Source: an uncultured Spirochaetota bacterium
GTDB lineage: Bacteria; Spirochaetota; Spirochaetia; Treponematales; UBA12059
DNA: 46,040 nt
Assembly (NCBI GenBank): GCA_937873275.1
Contig: CALMRC010000086.1
Coordinates: 1-46,040, forward strand
Direction of reading: 5' to 3'
Shown here: positions 7,804 through 16,127 of the stretch, one piece after another
Layout: the number at the start of each line of letters is the position of its first letter
How positions within the stretch are numbered: the stretch's first letter is position 1
Notes under the pieces: model-generated
Databases searched by the model: none
What the model was told of the DNA's origin: nothing
What the model saw: only the letters and a program-made list of their open reading frames with translations
Program-made: the position numbers and the translations under genes

Positions 7804-7911
7804 AGAGTATGTTCATATCCTGCCCGGGCTCTCGTCATGATAGAATAATCATTGCCGTCTTTCCCGCGCGGCGAAGGCACCTTCCTCCCTGGGATTTCGA
7901 GGATTCTTGGT

Positions 7912-9834
7912 ATGTTCGAATCGAAGATCGTGGCGATCCTGCCCAACAGCCATCTCATGGACAGCCTGGAGGCTGTACAAAGGCGCCGGGGCATTTCGTT
8001 CGCGACGTATCACAAGCAGGTGCAGGAAGCTCTTGTCCTGGCCCGGGAGTCTATACGGCGCGGGATCAAGGTCGTCATTAGCCGCGGACTTACCGCCGAA
8101 TACCTTCGTACGAATCTAGACGTTCCGGTGGTCGAGATCGAGTACGACTTTTTCCAGTTCGCCGAGGCCATGCGGATGGCGCTGCGTATATCCGACACGA
8201 TCGCTGTGATCGGATTCGTGGATTCCTACCATCTCGCGGAGCGGGCCGTGGAATTCGTGCGCGGGGAAGGCCAGACCATCCACGTCCGAATCCTGGAGAC
8301 TTCCGCCCAGGTCGAGGATGCGGTCCGTGAACTCGCGGAGGCCGGCGCGGGCGCGTTCGTCGGAGGCAACACAGTAGTGCGGAACGCCCGCGCGATCGGC
8401 CTCGAGGGAGTCTATGTAGAACCGGACGAGAAAGTGCTCGACGCGGCTCTCGAGAAGGCTTTGTACGAGTTACGGATCTGCCTCGAGCGGGAGGAGAAGC
8501 TCGAGACGATCCAGGCCATCGTGAACTGCGCGACCAACGGGATATTCGCCGTGGACAGCAACGGCGTGGTTTCCGTGGCGAATCCCCTGGCGCAGAAGCA
8601 CCTCAAGATGCCTGGGCACGGGGGATATCCCGTCCTCATCAAGGACGTGCTTCCAGGTTCCAAGATCCTGGAGACCATCCGGACCGGACAGCCCGCCAGC
8701 GAGGATTTCATCACCATAGGTAACTCCGAGCTGATCATGACAGCCGCCCCGGTGGTCGTGGAGGGAAGGACCCGCGGCGCGGTCGCAACGATCCAGGAGA
8801 TCGGCCAGATCCAGGACCTGGATCACAAGATCCGGAAGAAGCTCCTACATAAAGGCCACAGCGCTCAAAAACGTTTTTCGGACATCATCGGCGAAAGCGA
8901 GACGATGATGTCCTGCAAGCGGACCGCGATGCAGTTCGCAGCCGTGGACAGTACCGTCCTCATCCTCGGCAAAACCGGGACGGGGAAGGAGATTTTCGCC
9001 CAAAGCATCCACACGGCATCGCGCCGGTCCGGGAACCCCTTCGTGGCGGTCAACTGCGCAACCCTGCCCGCGAGTCTCTTGGAGAGCGAGCTCTTCGGCT
9101 ACGCCAAAGGCGCGTTTACGGGGGCCCGGACCGAGGGCAAGGCCGGGATCTTCGAGCTGGCCCACACGGGCACGATCTTTCTCGACGAGATCGGCGAGAT
9201 CTCCCTGGAGGTCCAGGCCCGCCTGCTGCGGGTAGTGCAGGAGCGGGAGATCACGCGCATCGGGGACGACAAGGTCATCCCCGTGGACGTGCGCATCCTC
9301 GCGGCGTCGAACAAGGATCTGCGGACGGAGGTCCGGGAGCACCGATTTCGGGAGGATCTCTATTATAGGCTGAGCGTCCTGGAGTTGCGCCTCCCCGACC
9401 TCAAGGACCGACGCGAGGACATACCCTTCCTCGTGAAGCATTTCGTCCGCGCGGCATGCGCTAGCGCCGGGCGTCCACCACTCGTGCCGAGCCGGGAAGC
9501 CCTGGCAATCCTGGGTTCCCTTCCCCTGGACGGCAATGTCCGGGAACTCTGCAACATCATCGAGAAGACCCTCGTGCTGGCCGACTTCGGAACCTTCGAC
9601 GCCGCCGCGGTGAACGCGGCCGTCCTTCCGCTGGCGCTGTCCGCGGGCGCCCAACCCGATACTCCAGCGCCCGCCCAAGTTCCCGGCGTCGCTACCCTGG
9701 TGGACATGGAGCGGGAAATGATCCTGCGAGCCCTCGGGCAATGCCAAGGTAACCGGACGGCCGCGGCGCGCCGTCTCGGGATCAGCTCGTCCACCCTTTG
9801 GAGGCGACTGAAGGAGTTCGGAATCTGCCCCTGA
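7912..9834 (+). CDS. Sigma-54-dependent activator with PrpR_N sensor, PAS and Fis-type HTH domains
   Basis: This 640-residue enhancer-binding protein has four parts. Residues 1-190 match the PrpR_N ligand-sensing fold, with VPVVEIEYDFFQFAEAMRMA. Residues 205-310 look like a PAS domain (IVNCATNGIFAVDSNGVVSVAN). The AAA+ domain shows Walker A GKTGTGKE near 353, the sigma-54 contact loop GAFTGA near 400 and Walker B IFLDEIGE near 422. The C-terminus is a Fis-like HTH (NRTAAARRLGISSSTLWRRL). PrpR_N proteins usually sense small carboxylates. Gene order and the -24/-12 promoter downstream imply that it activates the operon starting at 10105. The ATG at 7912 follows AGGA at about ten bases; an ORF extension to 7852 lacks a domain match. 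Confidence 0.9.
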   Translation: MFESKIVAILPNSHLMDSLEAVQRRRGISFATYHKQVQEALVLARESIRRGIKVVISRGLTAEYLRTNLDVPVVEIEYDFFQFAEAMRMALRISDTIAVIGFVDSYHLAERAVEFVRGEGQTIHVRILETSAQVEDAVRELAEAGAGAFVGGNTVVRNARAIGLEGVYVEPDEKVLDAALEKALYELRICLEREEKLETIQAIVNCATNGIFAVDSNGVVSVANPLAQKHLKMPGHGGYPVLIKDVLPGSKILETIRTGQPASEDFITIGNSELIMTAAPVVVEGRTRGAVATIQEIGQIQDLDHKIRKKLLHKGHSAQKRFSDIIGESETMMSCKRTAMQFAAVDSTVLILGKTGTGKEIFAQSIHTASRRSGNPFVAVNCATLPASLLESELFGYAKGAFTGARTEGKAGIFELAHTGTIFLDEIGEISLEVQARLLRVVQEREITRIGDDKVIPVDVRILAASNKDLRTEVREHRFREDLYYRLSVLELRLPDLKDRREDIPFLVKHFVRAACASAGRPPLVPSREALAILGSLPLDGNVRELCNIIEKTLVLADFGTFDAAAVNAAVLPLALSAGAQPDTPAPAQVPGVATLVDMEREMILRALGQCQGNRTAAARRLGISSSTLWRRLKEFGICP

Positions 9835-9876
9835 GCGGAAGCCAGAGCATGTTGAATCGACGTCAATATCTCTAAT

Positions 9877-9886
9877 TGACATGTCA
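9877..9886. promoter_or_regulatory. Ten-base palindrome TGACATGTCA
   Basis: A perfect palindrome 42 bases after the stop of the activator gene, followed at 9895 by another half-site-like TGACA. It lies 190 bases upstream of the sigma-54 promoter, within reach for an enhancer or repressor site. No function can be assigned. Confidence 0.3.
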
Positions 9887-9956
9887 GAATGAAATGACAA
9901 TTTCAGGTTGACTTACTTTTTCGATAAATAATGCACATATAGTTCGAGTCTCGCCA

Positions 9957-10021
9957 TTGCGGTCGCCCGAGGGGTGCGGAATACCGCAGAAAACATAAAT
10001 GTACCGCAAGGAAATTCCTTG
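9957..10021. promoter_or_regulatory. Cluster of TTGCGG/CCGCAA half-sites (candidate upstream activating sequence) and a second palindrome
   Basis: A 14-base inverted repeat TGCGGAATACCGCA (9975-9988) is flanked by TTGCGGT (9957-9963) and its exact reverse complement ACCGCAA (10003-10009), giving four half-sites in 53 bases. The cluster ends about 55 bases before the -24 element, the usual range for enhancer-binding-protein sites. A further palindrome, CAAGGAA-A-TTCCTTG (10007-10021), overlaps its edge and could bind a second regulator. Confidence 0.6.
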
Positions 10022-10062
10022 GCTATGCTGGTTGCCTTTTCTTTCGCCCTGTTTTCACCCCT

Positions 10063-10078
10063 TGGCACGAAACATGCT
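10063..10078 (+). promoter_or_regulatory. Sigma-54 (-24/-12) promoter of the polycarboxylate operon
   Basis: TGGCACG-AAAC-ATGCT matches the consensus TGGCACG-N4-TTGCW at every defined base but one. The GG and GC dinucleotides have the required spacing. Transcription would begin near 10090, giving a leader of about 15 bases with AAGGAG before the ATG at 10105. The adjacent gene encodes an activator with the GAFTGA loop, which supports the call. Confidence 0.85.
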
Positions 10079-10104
10079 AGATCAGAATACGCCAAGGAGC
10101 CAAT

Positions 10105-11088
10105 ATGCAGACAACCGTGACCCTCGCGGGTCCGTATCCATCGGAAGTACCCGGTCTGATCCGATCCCTGCTCCCCCCCGGGGTAACCCTGAGGGAAATA
10201 CCGGAACAATCGGGTCTCGATGTCTCCCGCGATCTGGAAGTCGTCATCCTGAGGACTCTCCGCATGGACGGGGGACTCATCGGCGGGAACGACCGCCTCC
10301 GCTTCATCCAACGCTGGGGTGCGGGCTTTGACACCGTGGACATCGAAGCGGCGGGCAGGAAGGGCGTTCCCGTGGCCGTGGCCGCGGGCGTCAATTCCAA
10401 TGCGGTCGCCGAACACGCGATCCTTCTCATGCTGGCTTCCCTTCGGCACCTGACCGCCCTGGACGCCTCCGTGCGGCGGGGCGAGTGGGATCGGGTACGG
10501 TTCGCCCAATCGTCCTTCACCATCGCGGACAAGGTCGTGGGGCTCGTCGGATGCGGCGCCATCGGGCGGCTGGTGGCGGCCAAAGCGAAAGCCCTGGGAG
10601 CGGATGTCCGGTACTTCGACGCGTTCCGCCTCTCCCCGGAGGAGGAGGACGCCCTCGGTTTAGCCTACCGTCCCCTCGAGGACCTCCTCGGGGAGAGCGA
10701 CATCGTCTCCCTCCACCTGCCCCTCGTCGATTCGACGCGGAACATCCTGGACGCGTCGGCGCTGGCGTCCATGAAGACCGGGGCGGTCCTGGTCAACACC
10801 TCGCGGGGCGGCCTCGTGGACGAGGCGGCCCTGGCCGAACGACTGCGGTCCGGAGCGCTCCTGGGCGCCGCCTTGGACAGCGTCGCCGAGGAGCCGTATC
10901 CGGATTCGGGACCGCTCCGGGGTCTGGACAACGTCATCCTTACGCCCCACATGGGCGGGACGGTCGCGGACCTGACTCTCCCCATGGTGCGGAAAGTGAC
11001 GGAGAATGTGCTCCGGGTGCTGGAGGGCAAGCCCCTGTCCCGGAAGGATATCGTGAACCAGACGCTCTGCGGGTATCCCGCGTACTGA
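10105..11088 (+). CDS. D-2-hydroxyacid dehydrogenase (NAD-dependent, SerA-like)
   Basis: The 327-residue protein has the two-domain fold of D-isomer-specific 2-hydroxyacid dehydrogenases. The NAD-binding motif VGLVGCGAIGRLVA lies near 145. The three catalytic residues are in place: Arg in NTSRGG near 234, Glu in VAEEP near 263 and His in LTPHMGG near 282. Length is normal for non-ACT members. It is the first gene after the sigma-54 promoter, with AAGGAG seven bases before its ATG. In this setting it probably interconverts a 2-hydroxy and a 2-oxo polycarboxylate that is made or used by the neighbouring aconitase, isomerase and aldolase. Phosphoglycerate as substrate is less likely because no serine pathway gene is near. 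Confidence 0.88.
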   Translation: MQTTVTLAGPYPSEVPGLIRSLLPPGVTLREIPEQSGLDVSRDLEVVILRTLRMDGGLIGGNDRLRFIQRWGAGFDTVDIEAAGRKGVPVAVAAGVNSNAVAEHAILLMLASLRHLTALDASVRRGEWDRVRFAQSSFTIADKVVGLVGCGAIGRLVAAKAKALGADVRYFDAFRLSPEEEDALGLAYRPLEDLLGESDIVSLHLPLVDSTRNILDASALASMKTGAVLVNTSRGGLVDEAALAERLRSGALLGAALDSVAEEPYPDSGPLRGLDNVILTPHMGGTVADLTLPMVRKVTENVLRVLEGKPLSRKDIVNQTLCGYPAY

Positions 11089-11117
11089 GCGACGCGGAAC
11101 AAGGAGAGGCCAAACCT

Positions 11118-12284
11118 ATGAAACGCGACTTCATACCCTACACCTGCTCGATCGTCCGGGGAGGCACAAGCAAGGGCCTGTTTTTTCGGGCGAACGAGCT
11201 GCCGGGCCCGGGCGAGTCGAGGGACCGGATCATCCTCCGCCTCATGGGAAGTCCCGACCTCCGCCAGATCGATGGCCTCGGGGGCGCGAATTCCCTCACC
11301 TCGAAGGTGGCGATCGTAGGGCCGTCGGACCGCCCGGACGCCGACGTGGACTACACGTTCGGACAGGTATCCGTGGATAAGCCGAAGATTGACTGGCAGG
11401 GGAACTGCGGGAACCTGACCTCCGCGGTGGGGGTCTTCGCCGTGGCCCAGGATCTCGTGCCGGTCCGGGAGCCGGAGACCACGGTCCGGATCTTCAACGT
11501 GAACACCTCGAAGATCATCCACGTAAAGGTTCCCGTGTCGGCCGGTCGGGCTAGCACCGTGGGGACGTACGCCATACACGGCGTGCCCGGAACGGCGCCC
11601 GGATTGCTGGTGGAGTTCCTGGATCCCGCCGGAGGTGTGACGGGCAGGATTCTCCCCACGGGAAACGTGAAGGATGTCGTGAAGCTCCGCGACGGAAGGA
11701 CGTTCACGATCTCCGTCGTCGACGCCGTCACCCCCGTGGTGTACATGCGGGCCGAGGAGTTGGGCCTGAAGGGCACCGAGCTTCCGACCGAGGTCGAGGC
11801 CATGCCCGCGGTGCTCTCCCTGATGGAAGCCGTTCGCTGCGAGGCCGCGGTGCTTTCGGGCATCGTGGAGCGGGCCGAGGAGGCTACGGAAAAGAGTCCG
11901 GCCTTCCCCAAGATCGGATTCGTCTCCAAACCCCAGGACTACGTGAACCCGGAAGGGAAGCCGATTCCCGCCGACTCCATCGACATCACGGCCCGGCTGG
12001 GCTCCATGCAAAAGATGCACCGGGCTTATATGATTGGCGGCGCCGTCAGCACCGGCGCCGCGGCCCTCATTCCGGGAACGGTGGTCTGGGACTCCCTGAG
12101 CGATCGGGCCCGGTCGGACGGGACCAACCTCGTGATCGGTCATCCCTACGGGCCCATGGAAATACGGATGGAGCGGGATGGCGAAGGCATCCGTAAAGTA
12201 TCGGTCTTCCGGACCGCCCGGATCCTGATGGACGGCGTCGCCTACCTCCCCGCGGACGCGGTTGGCCCCGAAATGAAGGAGTGA
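11118..12284 (+). CDS. PrpF-family isomerase (methylaconitate / oxalomesaconate type)
   Basis: The 388-residue product matches the PrpF family, whose fold is like diaminopimelate epimerase and which shifts double bonds in aconitate-like acids. Typical text is YTCSIVRGGTSKGLFF at the start, GLGGANSLTSKVAIV, the WQGNCGNLTSAVG cysteine region and KMHRAYMIGGAVSTGAAA near the end. Members include 2-methylaconitate isomerase (PrpF), methylitaconate isomerase and 4-oxalomesaconate tautomerase (GalD). Which reaction applies here cannot be read. Partnership with the aconitase at the end of the operon recalls the AcnD-PrpF pair, while the RraA-type aldolase recalls the GalD pathway. AGGAGAGG precedes the ATG. 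Confidence 0.88.
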   Translation: MKRDFIPYTCSIVRGGTSKGLFFRANELPGPGESRDRIILRLMGSPDLRQIDGLGGANSLTSKVAIVGPSDRPDADVDYTFGQVSVDKPKIDWQGNCGNLTSAVGVFAVAQDLVPVREPETTVRIFNVNTSKIIHVKVPVSAGRASTVGTYAIHGVPGTAPGLLVEFLDPAGGVTGRILPTGNVKDVVKLRDGRTFTISVVDAVTPVVYMRAEELGLKGTELPTEVEAMPAVLSLMEAVRCEAAVLSGIVERAEEATEKSPAFPKIGFVSKPQDYVNPEGKPIPADSIDITARLGSMQKMHRAYMIGGAVSTGAAALIPGTVVWDSLSDRARSDGTNLVIGHPYGPMEIRMERDGEGIRKVSVFRTARILMDGVAYLPADAVGPEMKE

Positions 12285-12288
12285 TCCC

Positions 12289-12783
12289 ATGGAAAAGAAG
12301 GTAGCGGACCTGCGGTCCGGGCTCGTTGTCATGATCGTCTGTGCCCTGCTGTATTTCTGGGCTATACCCGCCCAGATCCGGTACAACGGCCAGGCAGACC
12401 TCAATCCCGATTTCTTCCCCCGTCTCCTCGTGATCTGCGGGGGAATCTGCGGGGCTATTCTCGCCCTCACGTCGGCAGCGGGACTAAAGAAAGCCGGGCG
12501 GCTGAACGTAACCCTGTTCCGGTCGCCGGAAGCCCGGGTGAATCTGAAAAGCTACATGCGCCATGCCCTCTTCCTGGCCAGCGCCCTGGCGTATCTCTTC
12601 GTGGTGGGATACCTCGGGTTCGTGCTGGCCAGCGTCCTCTATCTCGTATTCCTCCTACTTTACTTCGGGCATACCAGGATCCACTGGTGCCTGCTGGAAT
12701 CCGTCCTTTTCGTGGCCGCGGTATACCTGGTCTTCTCCCTGGCCTTCAAGATCAGCTTTCCCGAAGGCTTCCTGGGCTTCTGA
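12289..12783 (+). CDS. tctB: Tripartite tricarboxylate transporter small membrane subunit TctB
   Basis: A 164-residue membrane protein with four hydrophobic helices, the usual size and topology of TctB. The stretch after helix 1, QADLNPDFFPRLLVICGG, is the family hallmark (P-x-F-F-P). It follows the isomerase gene by four bases, so the two are probably translationally coupled. TctB works with the large subunit TctA and the periplasmic receptor TctC to import citrate-like carboxylates using an ion gradient. All three are present in the order B-A-C. Confidence 0.88.
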   Translation: MEKKVADLRSGLVVMIVCALLYFWAIPAQIRYNGQADLNPDFFPRLLVICGGICGAILALTSAAGLKKAGRLNVTLFRSPEARVNLKSYMRHALFLASALAYLFVVGYLGFVLASVLYLVFLLLYFGHTRIHWCLLESVLFVAAVYLVFSLAFKISFPEGFLGF

Positions 12784-12806
12784 AGACCGGACGCAAGGAG
12801 ATCGAC

Positions 12807-14294
12807 ATGAACGTGCTTCTGGAATCCCTGAATCAATTCCTTTCGGTGCCCGTTCTTCTAGGCATCGCGGCGGGCGTCGTGGTGGGCATTATCGGCGGCG
12901 GAATGCCGGGAATCAGCCCGTCCATGTGCATCGCCCTCCTCCTTCCGGTGAGCCTCTACCTGCCCACCCCCGTGGCGATCGGCCTGATGATGGGGTCCTA
13001 CCAGGGTTCCATGTTCGGGGGGTCGATCTCGGCCATCCTGATCAACACGCCGGGGACCGCGAGCGCGGCGGCCACGACCCTGGACGGCTACCAGCTCGCC
13101 CTGAAGGGTCAGTCGGGCAAGGCGCTCAAGATGGCCCTGTACGCGTCCTGCTCCGGCGGCCTCATCGGGACCATCATCCTGCTGGCCATGGCCAAGCCCC
13201 TGTCCACGGTGGCCCTGAAGTTCGGCCCCCCGGAGTACTTCAGCCTCATGCTTCTCTCCCTGGCCCTCATTTCCGGCATCTCGGGCAAGTCCCTCCTGAA
13301 AGGCCTTATCTCCGCTCTCCTGGGCTTGCTCCTGGCCACCGTGGGCATGGATCCGATCATGGGTACCCGGCGGTTCACGTTCCGGAACATCAACCTGGCC
13401 GACGGCCTTCAGACCCTGTCGGTCTTCATCGGGGTCTTCGCTCTCTCCGAGCTGTTATCCCAGCTCTCCCAATCCCGGGCGGACCTCTTCAGAAAGGCGG
13501 ATCCCCTGAGCGTGTCGGACAACGAGCTCACCTTCCGGGAATTCTGGGAGCAGAAGATCAACATCCTGAAGTCCTCGATCATTGGTGCCCTCATCGGCGT
13601 CCTGCCCGGCATCGGGGGGAGCACCGCCTGCTTCGTGTCCTACGCCGAGGCCCAGCGGCGGTCCAAGCATCCGGAACGCTTCGGGACGGGGATCCTGGAA
13701 GGCGTGGCGGCCCCCGAAGCGGCCAACAACGCCGTCGCGGGCGGGGCCCTGGTTCCCCTCCTGACCCTGGGCATACCCGGGGACGTCGTCACCGCCATCC
13801 TGGTGGGCGCCCTGATCGCCCACGGGATCAAGCCCGGGCCCCTGATGTTCATCGAGGATATAGGGACCGTGTACACGATCTACATCGCCCTGTTCCTCGC
13901 GGTGGTCGTCCTCCTGGCCGTGGGGAGGGTCGGTATTCCCGTCTTCGCCGGTGTCGTCAAGCTCCGGAAGGCCACCTTGATTCCCATGATTTTCATCATC
14001 TGCGTCGTGGGAACCTACGCCAACCGGAGCAACATCTTCGACTCCATGACCATGATCGTCCTGGGCGCCCTGGGATTCATCCTGAAGAAGAACAAATTCC
14101 CCATCGCGCCCCTGGTCATCTCCTTCGTGATCGGGGCCCAGCTCGAGATGAGCCTGCGGCAGAGCCTGATCCTTTCGGACTACAGCATCTCCATATTCCT
14201 CACTCGGCCGATCTCCCTGGTCCTGATCGTGGGGGCCCTGGTGTTCAGCGTGTTCATGGTGCGGCGGAACCGGAAACTCGCCGCGCAGGCATAG
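12807..14294 (+). CDS. tctA: Tripartite tricarboxylate transporter large membrane subunit TctA
   Basis: The 495-residue protein has about twelve membrane helices and the TctA signatures. The first is GIIGGGMPGISPSMCIALLLP near residue 27, and MMGSYQGSMFGGSISAILINTPGTASA follows. In the second half the repeat of this motif reads VLPGIGGSTACFVSYAEAQRRSK. It forms the translocation pore. The ATG at 12807 is fixed by AAGGAG seven bases upstream; the longer frame overlaps tctB. Conserved glycine-proline loops are intact, so the transporter should be functional. Substrate choice depends mainly on TctC. Confidence 0.93.
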   Translation: MNVLLESLNQFLSVPVLLGIAAGVVVGIIGGGMPGISPSMCIALLLPVSLYLPTPVAIGLMMGSYQGSMFGGSISAILINTPGTASAAATTLDGYQLALKGQSGKALKMALYASCSGGLIGTIILLAMAKPLSTVALKFGPPEYFSLMLLSLALISGISGKSLLKGLISALLGLLLATVGMDPIMGTRRFTFRNINLADGLQTLSVFIGVFALSELLSQLSQSRADLFRKADPLSVSDNELTFREFWEQKINILKSSIIGALIGVLPGIGGSTACFVSYAEAQRRSKHPERFGTGILEGVAAPEAANNAVAGGALVPLLTLGIPGDVVTAILVGALIAHGIKPGPLMFIEDIGTVYTIYIALFLAVVVLLAVGRVGIPVFAGVVKLRKATLIPMIFIICVVGTYANRSNIFDSMTMIVLGALGFILKKNKFPIAPLVISFVIGAQLEMSLRQSLILSDYSISIFLTRPISLVLIVGALVFSVFMVRRNRKLAAQA

Positions 14295-14341
14295 GCACGG
14301 CCTCGAGAGTGCCCGAATCGGTATCCCATTCCGGACTGTGA

Positions 14342-14356
14342 GGAAGCCTGGCTTCC
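14342..14356 (+). other. Intergenic hairpin between tctA and tctC
   Basis: GGAAGCC-T-GGCTTCC is a perfect inverted repeat 47 bases after tctA. It has no T tract, so it is more likely an mRNA stability or processing element than a terminator. Higher expression of the receptor relative to the permease is common in such systems. Confidence 0.4.
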
Positions 14357-14391
14357 GACGCCGCCGGATCACGTATAAAGGAGACGAGAGT

Positions 14392-15354
14392 ATGAAGAGA
14401 AGAACGGTGTCCCTCGTTGCGGCCATTCTGGCGGTTCTCCCTGCGGCGCTCTTCGCCGCGCCCAAGTTCCCGATCAAGCCCGTAGAGGTGGTCGTCGGCT
14501 TCGCCGCGGGCGGGGGGACCCACCTTGCCGCGGAGCTCCTGACCCCCGAGGCCGCGAAGTACCTCGGCCAGCCCATCCAGATCACCTGCAAACCCGGCGC
14601 GGGCGGAGCCATCGGCGCTACGTACGTGGCCGCGGCCAAGGCCGACGGCTACACCCTTCTGTACGCCACCATGTCCCTGCCGATCTCCCTGTACATGGAT
14701 TCCGTGGACTTCAAGGCGGACGATTTCGTCGGCCTGGCGCTGGCCAGCGATGTGGCCCCCCTCCTGGCCGTCCGGGCCGACGCCCCCTTCAACAACGCCA
14801 AGGAGATGCGGGACTGGATCGCCGCGAATCCCGGCAAGTTCTCCTGGTCTCACCCGGGCGTGGGGTCCACCCTGCACGTTCTGGGCGCCAACATGCTCTT
14901 CGCCATGGGAGTGACCAAGCAGGTCAAGGAAGTCCCCTTCAAGGGCACGGCCGAAGGCATCTCCGCGGTCCTGGGCGGACACGTCACAGCCGTCTCCTCC
15001 TTCCCGGCCACGGTGCTCGAGCAGGTCCGGGCGGGGAAGATGAAGATCATCGGCGTCTCCAGTCCCAAGCGCATTCCCGAACTCCCCGACGCCCCGACGT
15101 TCATCGAGCAGGGATACAAGGCGACCCTCACGTCCACCCGCGGGATTTTCGCCCCCCGGAAGACCCCGAAGGCGGTGCTGGAGGCCCTGGACAAGGCGTT
15201 CGCGCAGATCATCCAGAGCGAGGACTTCAAGCAGCGGGCCATCAAGCTCGGAGAGCCCGCGGTCTACGCGGATTCCGCCACTTTCGACAAGATGTACCGA
15301 GAGCAGCTCGTGATGATCGAAGCCCTGCTCAAGGAGCTCGGGCTGAGCAAGTAG
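14392..15354 (+). CDS. tctC: Tripartite tricarboxylate transporter substrate-binding protein TctC (Bug family)
   Basis: A 320-residue periplasmic receptor with a signal peptide ending LFAA near residue 22. The mature protein starts with PIKPVEVVVGFAAGGGTHLAAELL, the conserved first loop of Bug proteins, in which FAAGGGTD is usual. GAGGAIGATYVAAAKADGYTLL, another family hallmark, follows. Pocket-forming segments around HPGVGSTLHVLGA and PFKGTAEGISAVLGGHV are present. In this receptor the usual aspartate after GGGT is replaced by histidine (GGGTHLA), so the substrate may differ from ordinary Bug ligands. AAGGAG lies eight bases before the ATG. Confidence 0.92.
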   Translation: MKRRTVSLVAAILAVLPAALFAAPKFPIKPVEVVVGFAAGGGTHLAAELLTPEAAKYLGQPIQITCKPGAGGAIGATYVAAAKADGYTLLYATMSLPISLYMDSVDFKADDFVGLALASDVAPLLAVRADAPFNNAKEMRDWIAANPGKFSWSHPGVGSTLHVLGANMLFAMGVTKQVKEVPFKGTAEGISAVLGGHVTAVSSFPATVLEQVRAGKMKIIGVSSPKRIPELPDAPTFIEQGYKATLTSTRGIFAPRKTPKAVLEALDKAFAQIIQSEDFKQRAIKLGEPAVYADSATFDKMYREQLVMIEALLKELGLSK

Positions 15355-15368
15355 CCAGACATCTCATC

Positions 15369-15404
15369 GGGCGTCCCGGCCGGCACGGGGCCGGGGCGCC
15401 CTTT
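15369..15404 (+). terminator. GC-rich stem-loop after tctC, possible partial terminator
   Basis: GGGCGTCCCGGCC pairs with GGGCCGGGGCGCCC across a short loop, with one mismatch, and is followed by only three T. Downstream genes have no evident promoter, so readthrough is expected. It may protect the upstream mRNA 3' end or reduce expression of the aldolase and aconitase relative to the transporter. Confidence 0.45.
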
Positions 15405-15446
15405 CCGTCCGACCCCCCGAACGATCCATTCGCAAAGGAGATTTCT

Positions 15447-16127
15447 ATGCCCAACGTCGGCTTCCGGGTCTTCGAGACCATCAACCGGCCCGATCGGGAA
15501 CTCGTGGAGAAGTTCCGCGATATCCCCGTGGCGAACATCTGCGACAACATGGGCCGGATCTACGGCCTGGACGCCGCCATCCGGCCGTACAACACGGTTC
15601 CGCTCCTGGGGCCCGCCTTCACGGTCAAAGTTCCCCTGGGAGACAACCTCATGTTCCACAAGGCCCTGGACATGGCCCAGCCCGGGGACATCGTCGTGGT
15701 GGACGGCGAAGGATGCATGGACCATTCCCTCTGCGGCGAGATCATGATGCGCACCGCGATCAAGCGTGGCATCGCGGGATTCCTGATCAATGGCTGTATC
15801 CGGGACGTGGAGTCCCTGGTCGACATGCCGCTGGCCGTGTACGCCAAGGGTGTCCAGCCGAAGGGCCCCTACAAGAACGGACCCGGGGAGATCAACGTAC
15901 CGGTCTGCGTCGGGGGCCAGGCCATCCTGCCGGGCGACATCCTGGTCGGCGACGCCGACGGCGTGGTGGTGATCCGGCCCGCGGATGCCCCGGAGCTCTG
16001 CGTCAAGGCCCGGAAGCACAACGCCATGGAGGCGGACAAGTTCCGGAAGATCGAGGACGGGACCCTGGACAAGTCCTGGGTGGACGAGACCCTGGCCAAG
16101 AAGGGCTGCGAGTTCGTGGCGTCATGA
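15447..16127 (+). CDS. RraA-like family aldolase / oxaloacetate decarboxylase (HMG/CHA aldolase type)
   Basis: The 226-residue protein belongs to the RraA-like fold that includes class II 4-hydroxy-4-methyl-2-oxoglutarate / 4-carboxy-4-hydroxy-2-oxoadipate aldolases. Motifs include the glycine-rich GDIVVVDGEG, CGEIMMRTAIKRGIAGFLINGCIRDVESL with the R-D pair that binds substrate carboxylate and metal, and GDILVGDADGVVVI near the C-terminus. Such enzymes use a divalent metal to cleave 4-hydroxy-2-oxo acids to pyruvate and a second oxo acid, and often decarboxylate oxaloacetate. The genuine RNase E inhibitor RraA is shorter and would not sit in a catabolic operon. AAAGGAG precedes the ATG. Its stop overlaps the aconitase start. 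Confidence 0.85.
   Translation: MPNVGFRVFETINRPDRELVEKFRDIPVANICDNMGRIYGLDAAIRPYNTVPLLGPAFTVKVPLGDNLMFHKALDMAQPGDIVVVDGEGCMDHSLCGEIMMRTAIKRGIAGFLINGCIRDVESLVDMPLAVYAKGVQPKGPYKNGPGEINVPVCVGGQAILPGDILVGDADGVVVIRPADAPELCVKARKHNAMEADKFRKIEDGTLDKSWVDETLAKKGCEFVAS

Noticed and set aside
10665-12470. Long minus-strand frame across the dehydrogenase and PrpF-like genes
   Set aside because: The plus strand carries clear enzyme motifs over the whole stretch; the minus frame shows none. The same reasoning removes other long antisense frames, such as those at 18507-21107 and 35617-37254.
15447-16127. RNase E inhibitor RraA
   Set aside because: The protein is longer than genuine RraA, keeps the aldolase R-D and glycine motifs, and is translationally coupled to an aconitase in a transport operon.
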